From NCBI RefSeq assembly GCF_003020585.1, contig NZ_PXUE01000007.1, positions 1 through 64,000 of the forward strand: a stretch of 64,000 nucleotides of DNA, in the 5' to 3' direction. Each line of letters opens with the position of its first letter. Within the stretch, counting starts at the first letter, position 1. Below the pieces are notes generated by a model. It was given only the letters and a program-made list of their open reading frames with translations, had not been told where the DNA came from and did no database searches. Made by a program: the position numbers and the translations under genes. Positions 43,703 through 53,571 of the stretch are shown in pieces. Origin of the DNA: Chryseobacterium aurantiacum. GTDB lineage: Bacteria; Bacteroidota; Bacteroidia; Flavobacteriales; Weeksellaceae.

Positions 43703-44875
43703 ATGTCCCTTGCTGAAGTACAAAATGCAATTTCTGAAAAGAAGATCTGCGTTTTAATACCTACCTACAATAATGAAAAGACCCTGAAAAGGGTAATAGA
43801 CGGTGTTTTGAACTACACCGAAAGTATTATTGTGGTCAATGACGGTTCTACCGATTCTACTCGTCAAATTCTTGCTCAATATCCTCACATCACAACTATC
43901 ACCCTGCCTGAAAACAAAGGAAAAGGAAACGGATTGAAAACAGGCTTTAGAAAAGCCAAGGAATTGAACTATGATTATGCCATAACCATTGATTCTGACG
44001 GACAACATTATCCCGATGACATTCCTGTATTTGTGGACGCCCTTCTTCAGGAAAATGAAGAAGTACTATTAATTGGGAACAGAAATATGTCCCAAGATGG
44101 TATTCCTAAGAAAAGCAGCTTCGGAAATAGATTTTCTAATTTTTGGTTTTGGTTCGAGACAGGAATTAAGCTTGAAGATACTCAATCCGGTTACAGGCTT
44201 TATCCTTTGCACAAAATTCCCAAGAAATATTTTACACCTAAATTTGAGTTTGAAATTGAGATCATCGTAAGGACCGCATGGAGACATATTCCGGTAAAGA
44301 ATGTTCCCATTAAGGTATTATACGATCCTAAAGAGCGTGTTTCGCATTTCAGACCGTTCAAAGATTTTACAAGAATCAGTATTCTGAATACGATTTTAGT
44401 AACGATCACTCTTTTTTATATTATTCCGAGAAACTTCGTGAATAACTTCAAAAAAAAAAGTTTTAAAAAATTTATAAAAGAAGATGTACTGGAAAGCGAT
44501 GGCAGCAATCGTACAAAGGCTTTTTCCATTGCACTTGGTGTCTTTATAGGGTTATCTCCATTTTGGGGATTTCAAACGCTGCTGGTCATAAGTTTATCTG
44601 TTCTTTTCAAACTGAATAAAGTTCTTGCATTCGTAGCCTCCAATGTGAGTCTTCCTCCTTTTATTCCGTTTATCATTGCGGCTTCATTGTTTCTTGGCTC
44701 TCCGTTTGTTCATGGAGACAGTAATATTCTAAGTCAGGATCTTAATTTTGAGCTTATCAAGAATAATCTGCTTCAATATGTTATCGGAAGTTTCATCTTA
44801 AGTACTACATTATCTGCTTTGGCAGGGATAAGCACTTTTCTATTTCTGAATAAACTGAATCCTGAAAACAATTAA
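43703..44875 (+). CDS. family 2 glycosyltransferase fused to DUF2062
   Basis: A 390-residue fusion. Residues 10-240 are a GT2 domain (VLIPTYNNEKTLKRVIDGVL, VVNDGSTDSTR, TIDSDGQHYPDD with the DxD motif, and a dolichyl-phosphate-mannose-synthase-like TQSGYRLYP). Residues 265-385 are a DUF2062 membrane domain (GVFIGLSPFWGFQTLL). Aryl polyene clusters encode a related glycosyltransferase (the ApeJ region), consistent with attachment of the pigment to a sugar-bearing lipid. It is the last gene of the rightward operon; a bidirectional terminator follows. Confidence 0.88.
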   Translation: MSLAEVQNAISEKKICVLIPTYNNEKTLKRVIDGVLNYTESIIVVNDGSTDSTRQILAQYPHITTITLPENKGKGNGLKTGFRKAKELNYDYAITIDSDGQHYPDDIPVFVDALLQENEEVLLIGNRNMSQDGIPKKSSFGNRFSNFWFWFETGIKLEDTQSGYRLYPLHKIPKKYFTPKFEFEIEIIVRTAWRHIPVKNVPIKVLYDPKERVSHFRPFKDFTRISILNTILVTITLFYIIPRNFVNNFKKKSFKKFIKEDVLESDGSNRTKAFSIALGVFIGLSPFWGFQTLLVISLSVLFKLNKVLAFVASNVSLPPFIPFIIAASLFLGSPFVHGDSNILSQDLNFELIKNNLLQYVIGSFILSTTLSALAGISTFLFLNKLNPENN

Positions 44876-44887
44876 TTACAAATAAAG

Positions 44888-44920
44888 AAAAGCCTCGAAA
44901 TATAATATTCCAAGGCTTTT
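44888..44920. terminator. bidirectional terminator
   Basis: The stem AAAAGCCT/AGGCTTTT, with additional weak pairs inside, separates two convergent genes, the rightward pigment operon and the leftward M36 peptidase gene. Confidence 0.75.
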
Positions 44921-44940
44921 GCTTCCTAATTATTTATTTA

Positions 44941-47583
44941 CTATTTTGAAACGATAATCTTCTGAGAATAATCGATTGAATTACCGCTTACTTTTACAAT
45001 GTAGGTACCATTAATTAATTGACTGGCATTAATGGTAGTTTGTTTATTAAGGTTAATATTTTCTTTAGAAATCAGCTTCCCTGTAAAATCATAGATAGAA
45101 ACAGTCGTGATCCCTGAAAGATTCATTCCTGACGGAGTCTTTATGGTAAATTCATTTCTTACCGGATTGGGATAGATTGAAATACCCTTAGAGTTTGATA
45201 TCTCTTTCACTGCCAATGTTTCACAATCTGCAGGAACTGTAAAATCCTCTACCTGGTCTGTAATGTCTGGCAGTGGCTGGCTGGCTCCAAATACCAATCC
45301 ACCCAGTGCACCGGCAGAAGCATTGACTCCTAATCCTCTTTTAGCAAATGTATTCCAGATAAGGCATTTGTTTTGTCCTCCTGTAGAGGCTAGATCAGCT
45401 GCTATAATGGCATCTCTTCCCTGTACGAATGTAGGATTACATTGTTGCAGCTTAAGAGCGTCCATTACCAACTGTAAAACTTTTGCACTTCCGCTGTTAG
45501 GATCCGCTAAAACATTACTGCTGTATCCATATTTTTCTACATACTTCCAGTTAAGATCCCAAAGCATTGAAGCCCAAATAAATCCTATACTGTGAACATC
45601 CGGCACTGTAACGGCAATACCAAGAAAGCTTCCGTTAGTTTTCATCCCGTTAGTTCGTCCGTAAGTATAGTTGTTCACTGCGAAATCAGGAGAATATTTT
45701 GCAGGTCTTATGCCTGCTCCATCTATTCCTTCTCCGGAAGTAAAGGTTCCTATTCCTCTTGCTATGGATGCATTATCACCAGGTTTGGTAGTCATCATCA
45801 AAGCAAAAAAGTCAGACCATCCTTCCCCCATTTGTTCATTGGAAGAAATATAGGATAAACAAGAACTTCCTGTTCCTGTCAAACGATTGGATATTCCGTG
45901 TCCATATTCATGGCTAATAATTCCATTGTCTAAACTTGCATCTTTATAAACAGCTTCTGTTTTCAATGTTGCATTTACAACTACTCCATTGTTTATTTCA
46001 CTTACCAAAAACTCTCCTTCTGACTTTCCAACCATTATTGTAGGAATTGTAATGGTGGTATCTGTACCTCCAAGCCCTACAGGCTGATCACTGTTTGGAT
46101 GATATTGTATCACCCCTACCGCTCCTGCATTTTGCAGATTTTTTGTTTTTACAGCAAAGCCGCATGTAGCAGCGGTTACCACTGCAATTTTTCCGGTAAG
46201 GCTACCAGCAGCAACTGCAGTACATGCATCTGCAGGTGTTGAGAGGGCTAAGTCCCCAGTTACGGGAGGGCTACCTATAAGCTGAGGGCCAAAGTTAGCT
46301 GTTCCTGCTGCCGGAGTTCTATTAACATAGCTTGTTGGGGAGTTATAGTAAAGATATCTGGCTCCATTAGGTACAAATAGAAACATCTGCATTCTTCCGC
46401 TGGTTCCGTCAACACCAGGATTAAAGTTGGCATTATTTATACCACTACCATCACGTGATTCTGCAAGAACAGGGTCATTACCTGTTCCTCCATTTGCAAA
46501 ATTATTGGTTTGATAGTTTCTTGCAGATTCTGTAAACCCAAATTTATAAAATACATCATGCATTTTATTGGTTGTATAAAACAAATTGGTTACCGCAGCA
46601 GAAGTATAATTCTGTTGCCCTAAGGTAATATCCATAGGAAAATCAAAAGCTCTGCTTTCTCCGCCGTCTGGTGAAAACTGCGGGGAATTGGTATTGTTTT
46701 CATCAGTATATGCAAACGCATTATTACCTCTTGTTATCGTATAGTGATTGGTCCCATCAGAATGCCAGCCCTCCGGAGAGGCTGTCAGATCCCACGGATT
46801 ATTTAAAAGTGTACGGCTTCCAAATGTAGGAGCTTCTACCGGAAATGCCAATACATTATAGGATGCATTATCAGGTGCCAGAACGAGATTAGCAAATTCC
46901 TTTGCTTTACTTATATTACTTGGAAAAATGGCTGAATGTGCCCCATGATTATGATTTTCATGTTCTGAAGAATGTTGTTCGTAAGCGTCGTCATGAAAAC
47001 TGCAGGAAAGGGTTGTATTTTCCTGATACAGAACAGAACCATCTTCTGTACTGATAATGGTATTCCAGATATTGCTTGTTCCTTTTTCTTCAATGTTAAC
47101 CTGATAACCAAGTATTAGCTCTCCTCCCTTGGCAAAATATACAGTATTTGTACTTAAAGGACCCTCTTTGCCGTCAATATTCTTTACTGAAGATGTGCCA
47201 TTCATCTTTTTGGCGACATCGGCAATTAAGGATTCTTTTCTTGCACTCTCCTTGCCTTTAACCGCTGAAGGATATGTTTTAATAAAGGTATCTGCAAAAT
47301 TCAAAACTTTTCCGTCCCTGATTAAAACGTTGGCAGAACTTCCGAAAACGGGATAGCCGTTGATTGTTTGCTGAATTCCTACAATATCACCCTTTAAGCT
47401 TTGGGAAGGGTCAATATTTACAATTTTAAAAGCCTTAAGCTCTGGATTCACTCTCTGGAAAGCCCCCTTTTCAGAGTTAACATAGTCTTTGATTGTTTGC
47501 TCATATTTTTGGGCAGAAAATACCCCAAAACTGAAAAATGAACAAAGTAGCAGAAATTTAACACTAAGTCGAATTTTTTTCAT
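44941..47583 (-). CDS. M36 (fungalysin) metallopeptidase with PA and T9SS sorting domains
   Basis: An 880-residue secreted protease. In order: signal peptide to about residue 24; an FTP/propeptide domain (about 30-190); M36 catalytic region; a protease-associated (PA) insert (about 430-560); the zinc site HEYGHGIS followed by the Glu of EGWSDFFALM; and a C-terminal type A sorting domain beginning ISIYPNPVRNEF. The last directs passage across the outer membrane by the type IX system. It lies between the two arms of the pigment cluster, reads leftward after the C45 gene and has no obvious pigment role. No mobile-element mark flanks it. Confidence 0.93.
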   Translation of the reverse strand: MKKIRLSVKFLLLCSFFSFGVFSAQKYEQTIKDYVNSEKGAFQRVNPELKAFKIVNIDPSQSLKGDIVGIQQTINGYPVFGSSANVLIRDGKVLNFADTFIKTYPSAVKGKESARKESLIADVAKKMNGTSSVKNIDGKEGPLSTNTVYFAKGGELILGYQVNIEEKGTSNIWNTIISTEDGSVLYQENTTLSCSFHDDAYEQHSSEHENHNHGAHSAIFPSNISKAKEFANLVLAPDNASYNVLAFPVEAPTFGSRTLLNNPWDLTASPEGWHSDGTNHYTITRGNNAFAYTDENNTNSPQFSPDGGESRAFDFPMDITLGQQNYTSAAVTNLFYTTNKMHDVFYKFGFTESARNYQTNNFANGGTGNDPVLAESRDGSGINNANFNPGVDGTSGRMQMFLFVPNGARYLYYNSPTSYVNRTPAAGTANFGPQLIGSPPVTGDLALSTPADACTAVAAGSLTGKIAVVTAATCGFAVKTKNLQNAGAVGVIQYHPNSDQPVGLGGTDTTITIPTIMVGKSEGEFLVSEINNGVVVNATLKTEAVYKDASLDNGIISHEYGHGISNRLTGTGSSCLSYISSNEQMGEGWSDFFALMMTTKPGDNASIARGIGTFTSGEGIDGAGIRPAKYSPDFAVNNYTYGRTNGMKTNGSFLGIAVTVPDVHSIGFIWASMLWDLNWKYVEKYGYSSNVLADPNSGSAKVLQLVMDALKLQQCNPTFVQGRDAIIAADLASTGGQNKCLIWNTFAKRGLGVNASAGALGGLVFGASQPLPDITDQVEDFTVPADCETLAVKEISNSKGISIYPNPVRNEFTIKTPSGMNLSGITTVSIYDFTGKLISKENINLNKQTTINASQLINGTYIVKVSGNSIDYSQKIIVSK

Positions 47584-47716
47584 GTGTAATACTTAAAATT
47601 AATAAATGTGATTAATCAGTTAGTGTCAAAAAACACAAAATGTTACATTATTAATAAAAATATATTTTCAAAACAAAGAAATTCGCAATAAAAACAACTG
47701 TAAAAGAATCTTACAA

Positions 47717-49405
47717 TTAATTATTCATTTTTTTAATAGCCTTATTCAAATACTTTTCCACTGTTTTCTGGTCCGGAACTGTTGTTATTTCTTTAGTGAG
47801 CGCTTTCTCAAACTCTGCCTTTGCCTTTGAGTACTCTTTTTTATGAAAATAGTATTTCCCTGCCATAAAATACCCTTTCCAGAAATCCGGGTTCAGGGAC
47901 TGATAATGAGCAATAAAATCATCCGAAAGCATTTCCTTATTGTGAACAGCATCATTAATTTTAAAGCTTATCTGCCTGTACTCCTCATAGTTTTTGAATT
48001 CCTGAGAATCTGCAAAAGGATCTCTTACAATATTAAGCTTTGATTTTGAAAAATCATTTGGTTTCAACCCCTGCTCTGAAAATATCTCATTAAGGTCATA
48101 GCATACAAATTCTCCCAATTGGTAAGGATTGGAAGATACCCAGACTAATTTTTTCTGAGGCGAGAATATCACAGCATGATGGGCCAAAAGCTGGTTCAGG
48201 GCCTTTTCATTTCCGTTTCCTATGCTCTCATTTTTTAAACCGGATCTGTTTCTTAGAATAGAAGCCATTTTCTCGGGATTCAGTTTTTTTTCTTCCTGTA
48301 AAAGCTCCTGCAATTTTTTATAGCGGTAAGCAGAATGACTTTCTTTGATCTGTTTCTGATTTTTTGCATCATCTTTGTATGCATCAGACTGAAAATGATT
48401 GGTGCAAAATACCCTGCTTGTATTCTCCACTTTGTACACTCCGAAACTTTTCGGTGAAACTTCAATAATGACGGCATTTTTATCATGAGCGCTTCCTACC
48501 AGAATTGATTCTGAGACGAAAACGTTTCTTTTTTTTGCAATAGCAATGGCTTCATCTATATTTTTTGCGTATTGTAGGATTTCCCTTGTTACCAGGGAAA
48601 TAGGAGTTTTCGCAGTTAAAGGTATTTTTGATTTTCCGGCATTAATGGTAACCGTAATTCCTTCTTTATTCATCCCTGAAACTACGCCAATCATTCCTGG
48701 CCAGCTTAAGGACATATAAGGAATTCCGTCTTCTGGTTCTACAAATTCAACCAGTTTATTTTTAGAAAAGTCATCTCCTACATAAAAATCGAAGTTTCTT
48801 CCAATCAATAAATCTCCATCCTCAGTATTTTCGTTCCATACCGCAAGAGAGGTGCAACCCACCATTGCCAGATCCTGCATGGCATGGCCAATATCGTGCG
48901 CACCGTGCAGATAAAGGTTTCTCAGATACCTGGAAGCAATAAAATCATATTGGTTAGATGAATATTGTGACAGGCCATATAATTCTGCCTGATAGTCTTC
49001 TCTTACATTGAGATACATTTTTCGGTTGTACCACTTTAAGAAAACATTCAAAAGTTTCTGTTTAAATTTTGACGGAACAAATCCTTCTACTTTAGAAAAG
49101 AAGATTTCTTCCTGTTTCTGCATTAAATCCTGAGTTAAAGCCCCATTATTATACCCTAGCTGTAAGGGGTTCCCTTTAATGTAAAGTTCCCAAAGCTGTT
49201 GCTTGTTCTTGGTAAGAAAATTTTGTTTATAGCTGAATGTTGTATCATTGATTTTAGTCACTTTGGGAATTTCCAAAGAATATTGCTTTACCTCGGGAAG
49301 ATGATGGACAGACTTTGAAATCCCGCATGAAATCAGGATCATTAAAAGAAAGGAATGGATGAGGAGCCTTGTATGGGGGAGATAATTCGTATTAGTTTTT
49401 TTCAC
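47717..49405 (-). CDS. C45-type NTN hydrolase / acyltransferase lipoprotein with TPR tail
   Basis: A 562-residue protein. The N-terminal lipobox LMILISC (Cys27) predicts a lipid-anchored envelope protein. The central part is an acyl-coenzyme A:6-aminopenicillanic-acid-acyltransferase-like NTN fold. Cys184 in MVGCTSLAVW should be freed by self-cleavage and act as nucleophile, and GRNFDFYVGDD follows as in the family. The C-terminus (about 480-560) looks like TPR helices. It could form or hydrolyse the ester between polyene acid and dialkylresorcinol. The start is a GTG, 11 bases downstream of the oxidoreductase stop; no in-frame ATG lies close by. Confidence 0.8.
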   Translation of the reverse strand: MKKTNTNYLPHTRLLIHSFLLMILISCGISKSVHHLPEVKQYSLEIPKVTKINDTTFSYKQNFLTKNKQQLWELYIKGNPLQLGYNNGALTQDLMQKQEEIFFSKVEGFVPSKFKQKLLNVFLKWYNRKMYLNVREDYQAELYGLSQYSSNQYDFIASRYLRNLYLHGAHDIGHAMQDLAMVGCTSLAVWNENTEDGDLLIGRNFDFYVGDDFSKNKLVEFVEPEDGIPYMSLSWPGMIGVVSGMNKEGITVTINAGKSKIPLTAKTPISLVTREILQYAKNIDEAIAIAKKRNVFVSESILVGSAHDKNAVIIEVSPKSFGVYKVENTSRVFCTNHFQSDAYKDDAKNQKQIKESHSAYRYKKLQELLQEEKKLNPEKMASILRNRSGLKNESIGNGNEKALNQLLAHHAVIFSPQKKLVWVSSNPYQLGEFVCYDLNEIFSEQGLKPNDFSKSKLNIVRDPFADSQEFKNYEEYRQISFKINDAVHNKEMLSDDFIAHYQSLNPDFWKGYFMAGKYYFHKKEYSKAKAEFEKALTKEITTVPDQKTVEKYLNKAIKKMNN

Positions 49406-49416
49406 GGTGGTTTTTA

Positions 49417-50934
49417 TTAAATCATTTGCTCCAGGCGCTTATCGATGGTTTCTTTTCCCAAAATTTCAGCACAGGTATTAAACGCTCCAATGGTAACTCC
49501 TAAAATCCCGTGCATATTTACTGATTGCCCTGTAAGAAACAGATTATCAATTTTTGTACGGGGAGAAACCATTGTTTTAAGCGGATTATCTGAGTTTTTC
49601 ATGTACCCGTACATATTTCCATCAAAGCTTCCGATATAGTCCCGATAGGACAAAGGAGAAGAGGTATATATGCTTTTAATGGCATGCCTAAGGTTAGGAA
49701 TTTTCTTTTCCAGGGCTTCAATCATTTTTTCAGTCTTTTCAAGCTTAAAACTTTCGTATTGTTCACCTCTTTCATGCTCTTCAGCAACTGTATTGAAAGT
49801 ACTTTCCCACTTTTTGACCTCATCAAAGTCCATGTAAGAAATAGCAGTCAGACTTTCTGCAAACTCCGGATGATGTTTTGAGGGGGTGGATGAAAGCATA
49901 TAGGTTTCCGGCCATGTTTCTTTTTGGTAACGGGACGCGTTCCAAACCTTTTCTTCTGATGAATAGTGATAGATATTATAATTAAAATTAGGAAAGCATT
50001 GGGGTTTTAGGATGATATAAACACTGAAGCAAGACGAAACCGTCTGCCAACTCAAAACCCTGTTCAGAAAGGACTTCTTCAGTCTTTCTTCTCCAATAAG
50101 CTTAATGGTGGAACGGATTTCAATATTTGAAATAAATCGCTTTGCTGTATATTCTTTTCCTGAAATTGTTTTTACTGATTCTAGGATATTATTTTCATTA
50201 AAAATAAATTCAGAGACTTCGGAATGCTTATGAACCTCAGCCCCATATTGACGCAGTTTTCTAATAAGCAGCTTAGAAATCTGGCTCCCTCCTTTCACAC
50301 ATTTATATGCACTCTGAATGTAGGAATTTACCGTTAAGGCATGAACGTAAAAAGGAACATTTTCAGAATCTCCGGCATACAGAAAATTAGAGCCCAGCAA
50401 AACTGACTGAAGTGTTTTATTCTGGGTAACCGATTCTATAAATCTTTTGGTATTTAAATGCAGGATCTCCTCATTGTAGCTATCTTTCCCCATTACATTG
50501 TATCTTGGAAACTGGCTGCAAACGTATTGAATTTCTTCACAATAGTTCTCCAGATTCTCTTTTTCATCGGGAAAGTATACAGATAATTGTTCTACAAAGT
50601 TCTGATAGCCTTGGGCATGGGGGTACTCTATTGTATGATCTCCAAAGGAAATTCTGTCATACCCGTCTTCGTCCATTTTTTGAAGATCCAGTTCATCCAT
50701 GATCTCCAGATAGGAGAAAAAGCGGTTTAAATTCTGACCTTTTGAAAGACCTCCCAGATAGTGAACACCGGTATCAAAAATAAGTTTATCTCTTGAAAAG
50801 GTTTGTAGATTTCCTCCATACTGGTTGTTTTTCTCCAGCACACAAACTTTCAGACCCTCCTTTGCTAAAATAAGAGCCGAAACAAGACCTCCCAATCCAC
50901 TGCCGATTACCAGTATGTCATAGTCTTTCTTCAA
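49417..50934 (-). CDS. FAD-dependent oxidoreductase, phytoene-desaturase-like
   Basis: A 505-residue flavoprotein. The Rossmann motif LVIGSGLGGLVSALILAKEG is at residues 8-27, followed by the glutamate strand VCVLEKN. The C-terminal FAD-contact LTGQSVNMHGILGVTIGAF is typical of carotenoid desaturases and isomerases. In this setting it may oxidise, isomerise or desaturate the polyene or resorcinol part. The only well-placed start is a TTG at 50932-50934: no in-frame ATG exists in the open stretch upstream, which reaches back to about 51013. It is followed closely by the C45 gene. Confidence 0.85.
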   Translation of the reverse strand: MKKDYDILVIGSGLGGLVSALILAKEGLKVCVLEKNNQYGGNLQTFSRDKLIFDTGVHYLGGLSKGQNLNRFFSYLEIMDELDLQKMDEDGYDRISFGDHTIEYPHAQGYQNFVEQLSVYFPDEKENLENYCEEIQYVCSQFPRYNVMGKDSYNEEILHLNTKRFIESVTQNKTLQSVLLGSNFLYAGDSENVPFYVHALTVNSYIQSAYKCVKGGSQISKLLIRKLRQYGAEVHKHSEVSEFIFNENNILESVKTISGKEYTAKRFISNIEIRSTIKLIGEERLKKSFLNRVLSWQTVSSCFSVYIILKPQCFPNFNYNIYHYSSEEKVWNASRYQKETWPETYMLSSTPSKHHPEFAESLTAISYMDFDEVKKWESTFNTVAEEHERGEQYESFKLEKTEKMIEALEKKIPNLRHAIKSIYTSSPLSYRDYIGSFDGNMYGYMKNSDNPLKTMVSPRTKIDNLFLTGQSVNMHGILGVTIGAFNTCAEILGKETIDKRLEQMI

Positions 50935-51090
50935 AGGAGAATGTGTTTTTAAAAAATTAAGAGTGTTCAGAAATAAGGAATCATAGATTACTTTGTTATC
51001 AATATACGAAGAAAACTATTGAATCTGTCTTATTTTAATTCTTAATAATTTTGAGTTTTTATTAGTTTTTAGAGGGTAAAAATAGAAAAA

Positions 51091-51975
51091 TTAATCAACA
51101 TCATCCCAAAAATCAAAATAATTGAACCACTGAAGAGGATATTTCTTTATCATGGTTTCAAGATTTTGGACATAGGATTGTAAAAGCCCTTGTGAATCAC
51201 GGTTTTTGATATTCTGTGCTACTCTTGCATATAAGTGATAGTGAAGATTGTTTTCTTTCATCACATAAACATACACTACAGGAACCCCCAATCGGGAAGC
51301 AATAAGAAACGGACCTGCCGGAAATTTCGCACTTTTTCCCAAGAGGTCTGCCTCAAGATATTTGGATCCTTCAAAATAACGATCTCCTGTAAAGCAGATA
51401 AGCTCGTTGTTTGACAAGGCCTGATTGATCTCAAAGATATGCGACATATCTTCTTTCACGTAGATGAATTTGATATTGCTTTCTTTTACGGCAACACTTT
51501 CCAGGTATTCTTTAATAACTGTAACCTCCTGGTCTGTAGTAACTAAATTAATCTGACAATCGAAATCGATGTCTGCAAAGAAATGTTCTGCAATCTCAAA
51601 ATTTCCGATATGGGCACTGATAAGAACGCCTCCTTTTTTTGCTGCCAAAAGATTTCTGAGATTTTCAATACCATCGAACTCATAGGTATATTTTTCTCTC
51701 AATCCTGCAGATATGGCTGTTTTGTCGATCAGAACTTTACCGAATGTAAAATAGCTGTTAAAAATGGAGCGCTTGGCTTTCCAGTAACTGTAGTTTAGTC
51801 TTTTCTGGAAATAATAACGAATATATCTGTTGCTTTTTTTCTGAAACAGAACGTAATAGGAAGCCACAAAGTACAATATGAAATATGAACTTCTGATCCC
51901 GATATTTCTAATACACCAAACGAATATTCTGTATCCCAGTACCGTTCCTTTAGATTTACCTTTCCACTTGTTCAT
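51091..51975 (-). CDS. LpxL/HtrB-family acyltransferase
   Basis: A 294-residue protein of the lysophospholipid/lauroyl acyltransferase group. A hydrophobic N-terminal region anchors it. SAHIGNFEIAE contains the HX4E catalytic pair, followed by FTGDRYFEG and a terminal QWFNYFDFW as in the family. In aryl polyene and flexirubin clusters, homologues are thought to place the polyene acid on its acceptor. It is a strong candidate for the ester-forming enzyme that joins polyene and resorcinol, alongside the PlsC domain of the MMPL fusion and the C45 protein. Confidence 0.86.
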   Translation of the reverse strand: MNKWKGKSKGTVLGYRIFVWCIRNIGIRSSYFILYFVASYYVLFQKKSNRYIRYYFQKRLNYSYWKAKRSIFNSYFTFGKVLIDKTAISAGLREKYTYEFDGIENLRNLLAAKKGGVLISAHIGNFEIAEHFFADIDFDCQINLVTTDQEVTVIKEYLESVAVKESNIKFIYVKEDMSHIFEINQALSNNELICFTGDRYFEGSKYLEADLLGKSAKFPAGPFLIASRLGVPVVYVYVMKENNLHYHLYARVAQNIKNRDSQGLLQSYVQNLETMIKKYPLQWFNYFDFWDDVD

Positions 51976-51997
51976 AAATAGAATTTACCAATATATA

Positions 51998-52047
51998 TAC
52001 CAATGTAACAATATCTGTGAGTAGACTCTTATATCATTACATTGGTA
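51998..52047. repeat. inverted repeat of the TACCAATGTAAC family
   Basis: 17-base arms at 51998-52014 and 52031-52047 match with two mismatches around a 16-base loop. It lies in the 100-base gap between the ACP and acyltransferase genes. Confidence 0.6.
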
Positions 52048-52075
52048 CATTTTAAAGAATAGATTTACTTAATAA

Positions 52076-52330
52076 CTATGCGTTTTTTTCAGCAATCTTA
52101 TTTTCAATCGTTGTGTAGAAATCATCAAATGTTACCATCTTCTTGAAGTCGGCTTCTCCTAATTTCACTCCGAAATTAGATTCAATTACTACTACCATAT
52201 CGATATAGTCCAGGCTGTCTAAGCCCAGTGTATTTTTAAGGTTGGCATCATTACTGATTTCGTCTCCGTCAACTTCGAATTCGTTTACTAGAAAATCATT
52301 AACAATAGCAACAATTTTTTCCCTTTCCAT
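52076..52330 (-). CDS. acyl carrier protein (pigment cluster, 2)
   Basis: An 84-residue acidic ACP; the phosphopantetheine site is LGLDSLDYIDM (Ser39). It differs clearly from the ACP at 37592-37849 (no GGG loop), so the two probably serve different chains or steps, as ApeE and ApeF do. The start is the ATG at 52328-52330, 4 bases after the ketosynthase stop. Confidence 0.93.
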   Translation of the reverse strand: MEREKIVAIVNDFLVNEFEVDGDEISNDANLKNTLGLDSLDYIDMVVVIESNFGVKLGEADFKKMVTFDDFYTTIENKIAEKNA

Positions 52331-52334
52331 GTTT

Positions 52335-53555
52335 TTAATCAAATTTTTTAACTATTAGTGCAGAATTGGTTCCCCCAAACCCAAAAGAATTCGACAAAAA
52401 TACATCAATTTTTTGATTTTTTGTTTTGGAGACTAAATTTATCCTTTGCGCTTCATTATCAGGGTTTTCCAGATTTATATTTGGAGCTACAAAATCATTC
52501 TGCATCATCAGAATTGAGTAGATAACTTCACTTGCGCCTGCCATCCAGCACTCGTGTCCGGTCATGGATTTCGTAGAACTTACCGGAACTTCACTTCCAA
52601 AGATCTCATATATTGCTTTTGCTTCATTGGCATCCCCAATGGGTGTAGATGTTGCATGAGCATTAATGTAATCTATATCTGAAGCTTTTAAACCTGACTG
52701 TTTCAGGGCTCTGTCCATAGCTAGGGCCGGGCCATCCACATTCGGGGTTGAAATATGTCCTCCGTTGGATGAGAATCCATATCCTATAATTTCTGCAAGG
52801 ATAGGGGCACCTCTTCTTTGTGCAGATTCCAGGCTTTCAACAATTAAGCTAGCAGCTCCTCCACTTGGAATTAAACCATCTCTTTCTGCATCGAAAGGTC
52901 TTGATGCCTTGGCAGGCTCATCTTCTCTGGCTGAGAAAACGCCTAATCCATCAAAACTTGCCATGGAATATTTATTGGTTTCCTGAGCTCCACCACAGAT
53001 AATCATCTCCTGAAAACCATTCTTGATCATCATATAGGCAAGTCCCAAGGAATGCGAACCACTTGCACATGCTGCACTGATGGTAAGGTTGATGCCTTTT
53101 AACTTGAAAATTGTAGAAAGGTTCATCGTCACTGTTGAATTCATTGATTTAAAGATCGCTCCCGATCCCATCAATGTGGTATCTTTCTTTTCCCTAGCAA
53201 TGTCGATAGATTCTACCACCGCCTGGGAAACACTGTCATTTCCGTATAAGATTCCCACTTCATGGGTATCTAAAAAGGTTTCATCAAGATTCGCCTGCTT
53301 CAAAGCGTCAAGGGTAGCAAGATAAGCATATTCGCTTTCCTCACCCATACTCACACGTTGGCGTCTGTTTAAGAGATTTTTCAGATCCGGTTTTGGAACA
53401 ACGCCTGTAAGTCCTGATCTGAACCCGAATTCTTTTCTATCCTGATCTAAAACAATACCGGATTTTCCTTGGTATAGGGATTCCCTGACCTCTTCTAGAG
53501 ACGTCCCAATGCAGGAATAAATCCCCATTCCGGTAATCACAACCCTATTTTCCAT
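52335..53555 (-). CDS. beta-ketoacyl-ACP synthase II-like
   Basis: A 406-residue FabF-like ketosynthase with Cys163 (ISAACASGSHS), His300 (NAHATSTPIGD; Ala replaces the usual Gly) and His334 (TGHECWMAGASE). The active site looks complete, although the second and third motifs are unusual. It is followed after 4 bases by an ACP and preceded by a FabG-type reductase and the ammonia-lyase gene, so it may act in chain initiation on the coumaroyl starter. It differs from both ketosynthases on the rightward operon. Confidence 0.9.
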   Translation of the reverse strand: MENRVVITGMGIYSCIGTSLEEVRESLYQGKSGIVLDQDRKEFGFRSGLTGVVPKPDLKNLLNRRQRVSMGEESEYAYLATLDALKQANLDETFLDTHEVGILYGNDSVSQAVVESIDIAREKKDTTLMGSGAIFKSMNSTVTMNLSTIFKLKGINLTISAACASGSHSLGLAYMMIKNGFQEMIICGGAQETNKYSMASFDGLGVFSAREDEPAKASRPFDAERDGLIPSGGAASLIVESLESAQRRGAPILAEIIGYGFSSNGGHISTPNVDGPALAMDRALKQSGLKASDIDYINAHATSTPIGDANEAKAIYEIFGSEVPVSSTKSMTGHECWMAGASEVIYSILMMQNDFVAPNINLENPDNEAQRINLVSKTKNQKIDVFLSNSFGFGGTNSALIVKKFD

Positions 53556-53571
53556 TTATTTATATTGAATT

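Noticed and set aside
44878..47716. The M36 protease region as a mobile insertion
   Set aside because: No transposase, target-site duplication or terminal inverted repeats are seen; the terminator and gaps look ordinary.
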